Source of the DNA: Eupeodes corollae
Taxonomy: Eukaryota > Arthropoda > Insecta > Diptera > Syrphidae
DNA: 64,000 nt
Assembly (NCBI RefSeq): GCF_945859685.1
Contig: NC_079147.1
Location: 252,888,572-252,952,571, forward strand
Direction: 5' to 3'
Shown: piece by piece, positions 56,610 through 64,000 of the stretch
Layout of the letters: the number at the start of each line of letters is the position of its first letter
Numbering within the stretch: the first letter of the stretch is position 1
Position numbers and translations under genes: made by a program
Notes under the pieces: generated by a model
The model's database searches: none
What the model was told of the DNA's origin: nothing
Seen by the model: the letters and a program-made list of their open reading frames with translations, nothing else

Positions 56610-57860
56610 ATACTGGACAATTAATTGCATTTTGAATTTGTATGCCCTTATCGATCAGCTGATCGTCAAACGTCAAAATCAGTGTGCACTAACTTTGTAG
56701 CTGAAAATTTTACACTACGCCGAAGGGGAAATTTCAACTCATTTTGTGGTTCCATTTAGCCAATCGGAATGACTTGACTACGTAGCCACTTACTTAGTGC
56801 CCCCATTGTAAACAGCACGCTTTTTGACATTTCTTTCGAATGAAAGCTTTCTTTCAAAATGATACTTGTGATACTGAAGAAAAGAATTTATATAGTGCAA
56901 CGTTACCATGCTTTTGAGTCCGAAGTTCAGTTCAAAGGGTATTTAGGTAGGAAATTGGTGGTACTCTCCCGAGTAGAGGGACAATTATGAGTGTACGAAT
57001 ATTTCAGTGCCAAAATATGTCTCATTGTCTGTCATTCTAGAGGAGGAACTTATCCAGCCCCTCATGAACCCGCAACCCTGACTCGTAAATGCTTACACGG
57101 GCCTCTGTCTCTGCCCAGCATTAGTCTGTTGTCTGTCCCTAACATGGGAAATCTGCAAATCCGGCTCGAAGGACCAATGTGTATCGCAAGGACACTAGCA
57201 TAAAAAAGTTAAAAAAAAAATAAAATTTTAATCTCCGCGGTCAATTTGTCGCGAAAGGAACAAAATCTCTTGGTTGCCGGAGGAATCTTAATATAGGCAA
57301 AACAAAATCTCCAATACAAAAACTAACAACGATTGCACTTTATAACTACCAAATAAAAGAAAAAAATTGGTTTCCCGTTCAAAGGGGTTTAAAATTCAGT
57401 TTAAATTTTATTGTTATGTTATCTTTCGTACATGACTTTCCAATTGATTATAAGCTACACAGCATCGTCATCGTCTTCAAGAAACCTCGGTTTCGCCCAG
57501 GACAGCTGATCTTTCCGTTGGTCATCTATGTGTTCATTGACCCTCGTTGGGATTACGGATAAACTTCGTCATTATGCAAATTCAATGCTTCCCCCTGTAC
57601 CTCACCTTCATCCACGTCCACCAACATCATGCTTGACCATAAGATGTGCATAGGTACATACACAAAAAAAACATCGCATAGTGGGCGGACCCCAACTACG
57701 AGCAGCATTGTAGATTTTTGCGTGGCGTAGATTTTTGCGTTGAACTTAAAATTAAAAGTCATTTATTCAAGATCATGTTTTTTTTATTACAGAAATGTAA
57801 AAGAAAATTGTAATAAATTCATTTATTTAAATAAAGTAAAATATAAAATTTAGTAATATA
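56610..57860. other. Spacer with two GC-richer, unrecognised pockets
   Basis: The pockets 56990-57205 and 57440-57720 are less AT-rich than their surroundings. In the second, minus-strand frames read SVIPTRVNEHIDDQRKDQLS, then WAKPRFLEDDDDAV and a stop, which could be the acidic C-terminus of an old protein. I cannot place it in a family. Confidence 0.3.
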
Positions 57861-57869
57861 TTAATAATG

Positions 57870-58330
57870 TTAAATTAAATGCTAATTTCTTTTTTAAGGA
57901 AAATTATAATTGATCACAAAATATTTCTTTGACTTCAATTGCACATAAATAAAGGAACAAAATTGATTAATATAAACAAAATTAAATAGTTAATATAATA
58001 TAATGTAAAATAGAATAAGATAAATAATTAAAGTTTTATTTAAAAAAATTAAATGTTAATTTCATTTTATAAGCAAATTATCATTGATCACTAAATATTT
58101 CTTGGACTCGAGATTATTTCACTTCAAGTGCACGTATAATAAAGGAAAATTTAATTGAATTCAATTACATAAATAAAAATAAAAAATAAAATTAATGTAA
58201 TGTATAATAGAATAATAAAAATAATTTAAAGGGTTATTGAGTCTTGTATATTAAATGAATCCTTCTTTCTTTTAAAGCAAAATGATCTATGATTTGGTCA
58301 TAAAATGTTTCTTTGGCTTGAATTTCGGCA
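57870..58330 (+). repeat. Degenerate tandem repeat, about three units of 175-200 bp
   Basis: Blocks beginning TAAATG(C/T)TAATTTC and continuing with 'attgatca(c)aaatatttctttg' recur at about 57876, 58050 and 58252. The units are strongly diverged. The last one ends exactly at the foldback element. Confidence 0.5.
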
Positions 58331-59532
58331 CGAGTACGATAACTTTGGCGCCGAGATATAATAACGGTTTTTGGTAGAGGGGCTTAATACAAGCATTTTT
58401 TACTATGGGAGGGGGGGGTCTATCTCCCCCCGTTTAGGCGGTAGGGGCAATTTAAAAAAACATGTACTTTAAATGGAAAAAAAATAATTAAAAAATAACG
58501 GTAATACTTACAATTAAGTATTATACCTTTTTTTAAAGCCAACACTTGTGTCTAGTAGCTTGTTTTTAAATCAAGTCAAAACTATGCATAGTTTGCGAAA
58601 AACACTGTTTTAAACTCAAAATTTGGTAAAAAAAAAAGTTAAAAATATGGTTTAGAGTGTAATATTTCAAAACTTTTAGATTATCTACAATTTTTTTTTA
58701 GAATACATTGCCCTTATTTATTTTTGATCGAAAACTGAAAACTAGATGATTTTATGTCTTTTAGTTTTTGAGAAAATTGAAAATAACCACAACTACTATT
58801 TTAATTTAATTCTTTTTTTTTGCTTCAAAAATCTTATTTTGATAGTAACAATGGTAGGTGCAAGTTTGGTTGTATGCAACAGTGGGATCCGTAAGGGGGC
58901 CATGCTGCCCCCCTGCAACCCCCCTGCTTGGGCTCACTATAGGATTTGGGGTGGGTGCGAGTTAGGGTGGGTGCAAGGTGGAGAGGGTGAAAGGTTCGGT
59001 GAGTGCATGCAAAATTTCATATGCATCTAAATAAACTGGATATAAAAAAAGTAATTTAATTGAAATATTTTGTTTTGGTAATTTTCAATTTTCTCAAAAA
59101 CTAGAAGACATAGAAACATCTAGTTTTCAGTTTTCGTTAAAAAATAAATAAGGGCAATGTATTCTAAAAAAAAAATTGTAGATAATCTAAAAGTTTTGAA
59201 ATATTACACTCTAAACAATATTTTTAACTTTTTTTTTTACCAAATTTTGAGTTTAAAACAGTGTTTTTCGCAAACTATGCATAGTTTTGACTTGATTTAA
59301 AAACAAGCTACTAGACACAAGTGTTGGCTTTAAAAAAAGGTATAATACTTAATTGTAAGTATTACCGTTATTTTTTAATTATTTTTTTTCCATTTAAAGT
59401 ACATGTTTTTTTAAATTGCCCCTACCGCCTAAACGGGGGGAGATAGACCCCCCCTCCCATAGTAAAAAATGCTTGTATTAAGCCCCTCTACCAAAAACCG
59501 TTATTATATCTCGGCGCCAAAGTTATCGTACT
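58331..59532. mobile_element. Long-inverted-repeat (foldback-like) element
   Basis: Arms of about 460 bp (58331-58790 and 59075-59532) are almost perfect inverted copies. Both start at GTACGATAACTTTGGCGCCG and share AGCATTTTTTACTATGGGAG and ACTATGCATAGTTTGCG at mirrored positions. They differ by only a few substitutions and one G-run length near the outside, more toward the centre. The middle (about 285 bp) includes a GC-rich piece (58890-59000). No gene is seen. No target duplication is evident. The right arm abuts the hAT transposase C-terminus. Confidence 0.85.
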
Positions 59533-59825
59533 CTCCCCTGAATTTCTTTTAACAATCCTTTTTCAATCGAAATGAGAGCTAAATTTGATAACCTTTCTTG
59601 GCCACATTTATTTCTTAAAAATGTTTTATTATTTTAAGACACGAAAATGATCTCTCTACAGATGCGGTTGTCACGGGAAAAGTCAACATTAGCTTACAAA
59701 GCTTAAAGTACTCAGTGAATCTTTCATTCAAATCAGTATTTATTAAAAACCTTAATGTTTCTTGAAGACTTTTTGACCTAAAATTCTCGTCATTGAAAAT
59801 TACCCTTAGTTCAGTTTTTTAAACT

Positions 59826-60143
59826 CAAATCAAATGGGGTGGCGCAACAGTCCGTTGTGAACCAGGGCCTAGTGACTTACAACTCTCAACTATTCCTGTG
59901 TGCGAGTACTGTTGTCAGGAATGGAAGAGACCTACAATTTTGAGCCGAATCCGAATGGATAATTTGAGAAAGCACTTTTTTATGACAAGAATTACTCTTG
60001 AAGGATTTGTCAATTCCTCGCAAGAGGCAGTACCCGCGAAAATTATTTTTTTAAATTAAGGTGGCACAGGCAGGGATTGAACCCAAGACCCCTTGCATGA
60101 CAGTCCAACGCACTAACCATCATGCTACGGGTACTACCCGTTC
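59826..60143 (-). mobile_element. tRNA-derived SINE, second copy
   Basis: It is inverted relative to the copy at 16655 and matches over nearly the full length. The tRNA-like head (complement of GGATTGAACCCAAGACC and GCACTAACCATCATGC) is at 60075-60130. A 14-bp duplication CAGTTTTTTAAACT flanks it (59812-59825, 60144-60157). The 3' end has lost the TTTA tail or keeps only a short TTTG/ATTTG stretch. It sits within the hAT transposase reading frame. Confidence 0.88.
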
Positions 60144-61144
60144 CAGTTTTTTAAACTGGAATTTCAAAATACCCTGGGTATGAACTTTGTAAATTATTCA
60201 GCAAGTTATCAGGAAAATGGGTTTTAAAATAGTCATACAATGTTGCATCCGAAAGCCTTAAAAATTAAAAGTATGGCAGCGAACTAAATCGATTATCGAT
60301 TTCAGTAATGACTTGGTGAACAATTGTGGTTAAAAGAGCTTTATATTGTTCTTTTGTGGAAAGGTTGACTTCAGAACGCCTGCTGTTGTTGAAATTTAAA
60401 AAAATTTGGGTTTCAACAATTTGTTTCCAAAATGAATCGAAACTTCTTGATTTAATTAAATTATAAATACTGTTTTTGAAAATATTTACTTGATTTAGAC
60501 AATATTGAACATCACTGGACTTGGATTGAAGAATTTTAAATAAAATGTCACTTTGTGGAAAAAATTCGTTGAAAAAATATAAAAGAACAATAAATTTCTT
60601 ATCACTAAAACAATATATCAGACCTTTCGATAAAACTATAGCTTCATTGTCCCAATCTTCCTCATTTTCTATTACGCTTTCGAAAAAGGTGGAAAGGTGA
60701 CATATAAGTTCAAAGATTGTTTTATTCCCAACGAGTTGGCGCAGCGCTAGGAATTTTTCTTTTGACAATTGCATTAAATGCTGCAACTCTTTTAGACGAA
60801 TGGGAAAAAAAACTTACAAAACTATTTAAACTTTTAAAAAACCCAGAACATGGCTTAAGGGCCTATTATGTAAGACAACTAAGAACAAAGTTGAGTTGTA
60901 ATCCGGCAATCGGTATTACCGATCACAACTAGTTGACTGTCACAAGTCAACCAGTAGTCAACTAAAAAATGGTTGACTTTTTAAGTGTGTTCGGGTTATT
61001 ATGTAAGCCAGTTGAGTTGTCTCTCAGTTGTGATTGTTGTCAAAATTCAGCAACTGATATTTACTAGTTGTGTAGTGCATTTGTGTGTACAAAAAAATAA
61101 CTGTAGGCATCAACAATTCATTGAAAACCAATTTTTTTAAGAAA

Positions 61145-61386
61145 ATGGGAAAAAAAATGTAAGTTTTACAAATAATAATATAAACATCTGTAAGAAAATA
61201 ATTTTTTAGATTAAAAATAACTAAACCTGCCCAATTCGAGAGGTTGATTGAGGTTCTGCAGCAGAAACCTGAGCTGGCCAGAGGCAAGGGACAATTCGGT
61301 TCCACAAAAAGAACCCAAGACGAAGAATGGGAAAATATAGCTGTTCAACTGAATAGCATTGGACCACCATCAAGACCACCATATTT
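61145..61386 (+). pseudogene. Harbinger Myb/SANT-like DNA-binding protein, N-terminal part
   Basis: Exon 1 (61145-61158, MGKK) is followed by GTAAGT; exon 2 starts at 61210 after attttttag. The frame reads KPAQFERLIEVLQQKPELAR, GKGQFGSTKRTQDEEWENIA and VQLNSIGPP, matching the first two helices of the Myb/SANT-like domain that accompanies PIF/Harbinger transposases. Shortly after, it runs into the reversed transposase gene, so the C-terminal part is deleted. In intact elements this protein helps the transposase reach DNA and the nucleus. Confidence 0.8.
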
Positions 61387-61944
61387 TGGTGCTATGATTC
61401 GAACATGAGTTCCATCGATGCATCCTATTACTCCAGGAAATCTGGTTTTCTGGTAAAAATGAATTTTTGATAAATTCATCTCATCATTTGTCATACGAGC
61501 CTTAATGCATTGTGGACAGATACGTTCTTCTACTACGTCTAGCACTTTTTTTACCACTACCGAAACTATTGGCTGAGCAAGGCCTAAATTAAAATCATTA
61601 TCACTGCACTTTTGGTAACTTCCTTCTGCCATGAAACGTAGGGCAGTGCAGAGTTTGTGAATTGGTGGGATTGCGGAAGAACGCTGTGGTTGTTTCAAAT
61701 GATCTTTGATTTCATTTAGCACATAAACAAATGCGTCTTTGTTGAGTCTAAAATAACTTATAAATCTGAAAAAAACGAAGACATTAAAATCAACACTCAT
61801 CAAAGCATTTGTTTATAAATAATACTTTTTGTTTGGAAGTTCCAATGGATTGGAATGATCTCGAATATTATTTCTCATCAGCGCAACATTCAGAGCATTT
61901 TCTTCTTCCGAATTTCCAAGAAACAAATCACTAGAACTCTCCAT
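61345..61944 (-). pseudogene. HARBI1-like nuclease, N-terminal part
   Basis: Exon 1 is 61826-61944 (MESSSDLFLGNSEEENALNV and onwards to PNKK). The intron has GTATTA and tttcag borders. Exon 2 runs from 61765 (FISYFRLNKDAFVYVLNEIK) to about 61375. LCTALRFMAEGSYQKCS and FPGVIGCIDGTHVRIIAPK are HARBI1 signatures; the Asp in GCIDGTH is the first catalytic residue. After that the sequence joins the opposite Myb-like gene and stops at 61345. The remaining frame is open, which suggests a recent deletion. Confidence 0.88.
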
Positions 61945-63129
61945 TTCCTATTATTTTGTCTTTTTTATAAAATTTTGCACTGAATTCAAAATTTTGAAAT
62001 TCCTACGTATTTTACTTTACACAGCTGATTTTGACACAAAACAAGCACATAAAAGTAGGCAACGTATTTGGTCTACTCAACTGAAAAAAGTTGTCTCCCA
62101 TAATACGATTTTTTTTTGCAGTTGTCTTCAAATTGAGTTGTCTTGATTACAACTCAACTAAGTTGAGTTGTGATCCATAATAGGCCCATTAATTTTAGAC
62201 ACTGACTGTGTTAAAACTAAATTGAGCTTATGAGCAAAACAGTGAATGTAATGTGCGATTGGGATGATTTCTTTTATTTTAGCCGTTTGAACTTCCTGAC
62301 ATAACAGCCGCACCATCGTAGCTTTGACATACCAATTTTTCAAATACATTTTCTTTTTTTAAAAATGGTACAATAAAATCAAACAAATTCTGTGCTGATC
62401 TTCCAAGCGAAACATCGACAAAGCACATAAACCTTTCAACGACAGATCCGTCTTTTTTTACCATACGCAACATAACTGACAGCTGTGATTTGTTGGACAC
62501 GTCCGTACTTTCGTCGAGAAGTAAGCTCACGTAGTCTGAGTTTTTTATTTCCATCCGTATTTCTTCGAGTAAGATTTTAGCAATTGAGGCAATTAGTTCA
62601 TTCTGAATGAACTTTTCTACCCCTTTGTCAATGAATAATAACTCAAAACTCATATCTCTCCTTTCCTGACCTACTTTTGTTTTCACAAATTTTCATAATG
62701 AGTTCACTCAATTCAATCTTCACTTCTTATGTGAACGCCAACAAATTAAAAAATTTGCTTTGAAGGAGATTGAGTGAGAGTTGAGAGTAGGCGATATATC
62801 AGAATGCCTAGCTGGTATGCATTCCAAATATTTGTTTGGAAGCGTGAGTGTATAATGGAGTGACATAGTGCATTCGCCGGGGAATTGAGTTTTTGTAGTT
62901 TTATTTTTGCATTGTTTGGAATTAAAGATTCTTTTCTTAAATCGTATAATTTTTTGAATTGCTTAACGGAAGCACTCATTCCACTCAATATATGGACGCT
63001 TCGTCCCTAGTCTGATGTCATTTTTATGATCTCCCAATTTTGGGGCCTTTTGTGATTGCGGATAATTTTTAAATGTTTTTCCGTCGGGAGTTGACTTTTT
63101 TTAAAAAATGGTTTTGCCGTCGGCAACTG

Positions 63130-63885
63130 GATGTAAGGTTTTTCTTTGTTTGGTCATATATTTGCATGTTGCGTTGCAACAATGAGGCTAGCGAATATGT
63201 TTGCTGAATCTGGAAGCATCGCACCAAGACCGTACCATCGAGATCCCAATATCTATGTTAAGGGTACAATCGCCGCTGAAGCATCAGCAATACATACAAA
63301 TCCAAGCGTTTCGACTCGAAACTTGTAGAGGCAAGAGCTTTTTATACTTTGGAGATGACTTAAACTTGTTTCCGTAAAAATTCCAAATTACAATCAAGTT
63401 AAACTCCCAGGATCGCGAAGAATTTTGCCGAAAAATGATAGCAATGGCCGAAGAAGACAACACATTGATTCATAGTTAGTTTATGTGTGATAAGGCCCAT
63501 TTGAACCTAAACGGCAATGTAAACAAGCAAGATTGCCGCATTTGTAGTGAATCAAATCCAGAAATTCTCCATAAGACAGAACTACACCCAGAGCGAGTAA
63601 CTGTGTGGTGTGCAGTCCCATTAAGGTGTATTGAAGAAAACGGTGTAACAGTTATTGTCAATGGGAACCGATGTTTAAAGATGTTGAATGAGTTTTTTCT
63701 TAACCCAGAACTACTCCGAAGACTTATCCTATTGAACAGAATTTGGTTCCAACAAGATTGAGCAACTGCACACAGAGCCAGACCAGTTACTGCGGCGAAA
63801 ACTCCCAAATATATTTTTTCCAGGAACTCCACTTTTCGCTGGCTCTAAGTTCACTTCACGTACGATTTTTGTATAGGGTTATGTC
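63130..63885 (+). pseudogene. IS630/mariner-type transposase, decayed but nearly full length
   Basis: N-terminal part: ANMFAESGSIAPRPYHRDPN, then AEASAIHTNPSVSTRNL (63180-63328). After frame changes come EFCRKMIAMAEEDNTLIHS and a TAG at 63477. The frame 63483-63761 has MCDKAHLNLNGNVNKQDCRI (first catalytic Asp region, DKAH for the usual DEAH), HPERVTVWCAV and IWFQQD directly followed by a stop in place of Gly. ARPVTAAKTPKYIFSRN continues. It ends where the RTE-like fragment begins. Confidence 0.85.
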
Positions 63886-63887
63886 AA

Positions 63888-64000
63888 GCGACACCAGCGC
63901 TGAAATCAAATGAAGAATAACTCTTGCAAATCGCTGCTTTTTTGGACTTAGAAGGCAATTGAGTAGTAAAGTCCTCTCTCGAGCATCTAAAGTCACCATT
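63888..64000 (+). pseudogene. 3' fragment of an RTE-like non-LTR retrotransposon, cut by the window edge
   Basis: The nucleotides from 63888 (GACACCAGCGCTGAAATCAA) parallel 34428-34507. They translate as TSAEIK, then ITLANRCFFGLRRQLSSKVL and SRASKVTI, with a TGA near the start. It continues beyond the window. Confidence 0.75.

Larger units (their letters stand above)
60858..62188. mobile_element. PIF/Harbinger element with TTA target duplication and two convergent gene remnants
   Basis: Ends AGGGCCTATTATG and CATAATAGGCCCA are flanked by TTA (60855-60857, 62189-62191). Near both ends are repeats of a GTTGAGTTGT/ACAACTCAAC kind. The element is inserted in the hAT transposase coding region. 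At 1331 bp it is an internally deleted copy with the first parts of both usual Harbinger genes facing each other. Confidence 0.9.
59533..62990 (-). pseudogene. hAT-type (ZMYM/DUF4371-like) transposase, split by a SINE and a Harbinger element
   Basis: Read from 62700 downward: RRDMSFELLFIDKGVEKFIQ, DYVSLLLDESTDVSNKSQLS (catalytic-type DESTD near 62520), CQSYDGAAVMSG and HCFAHKLNLVLTQSVSKING (62190-62245). After the Harbinger insertion come SKRVAAFNAIVKRK and PTRWE (about 60735), then an open frame to 60265 (ENEEDWDNEAIVLSKGLIYC). After the SINE the C-terminal hAT dimerisation block follows at about 59620-59760 (NERFTEYFKLCKLMLTFPVT, TASVERSFSCLKIIK). Frameshifts occur near 62280, 60725 and 59610. 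A piece upstream of 62700 (62746-62988) may be N-terminal but is not recognisable. Confidence 0.88.

Noticed and set aside
1..64000. CRISPR arrays, bacterial operons or integrated prophage
   Set aside because: No regularly spaced repeats with spacers and no bacterial-type genes. The content is eukaryotic throughout.

Overview
This is an animal nuclear contig, almost certainly from a fly (Diptera, probably a brachyceran). The genes have spliceosomal introns, GTAAGT-type donors and AATAAA poly(A) signals, and the background is AT-rich. The Golgi pH regulator, mRpL41, RSRC1-like and KH-domain proteins read like fly orthologues. These identities come from remembered family sequences; no search was run. 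Gene density is low, and most recognisable sequence is transposon debris of many classes, often nested.

Host genes: a Golgi pH regulator gene (minus, 23850-25643, eight coding exons, 450 aa); intronless mitochondrial ribosomal protein L41 (plus, 30743-31243); convergent with it, an RS-rich splicing-factor-like gene resembling RSRC1/SRrp53 (minus, 31273-32047, two exons); and a STAR/KH RNA-binding gene of the Sam68/qkr58E type (plus, 37075-48138, five coding exons, 312 aa). The third intron of the KH gene, about 9.7 kb, is a graveyard of elements. It holds a Tc1 element that received a processed RpS9 retrocopy, pieces of two kinds of non-LTR retrotransposon, and a second Tc1 element with both ends. 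An unidentified, probably decayed coding block lies at 26660-27600.

Region by region: 0-15 kb has Tc1 remnants, a tandem-repeat-bearing non-autonomous family (three copies) and MITEs. One copy of that family is split by a 3.65-kb insertion with CACGGA-type inverted ends, which carries a small spliced gene for a SAM-like domain protein of 90 aa. 15-17 kb has a deleted Helitron with both ends and a tRNA-derived SINE with target duplications. 18-22 kb has a Loa-like non-LTR retrotransposon with ORF1, endonuclease and reverse transcriptase, inactivated. 22-36 kb alternates host genes with RTE-like, Loa-like and IS630/mariner-type fragments. 49-54 kb has more non-LTR debris, interrupted by a MITE with AATT target duplications. 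55-64 kb has two PIF/Harbinger elements, a long-inverted-repeat foldback element, and a hAT transposase gene broken by both a Harbinger element and a SINE.

The strongest candidate for something undescribed is the SAM-domain gene carried inside an inverted-repeat insertion at 3018-6669.
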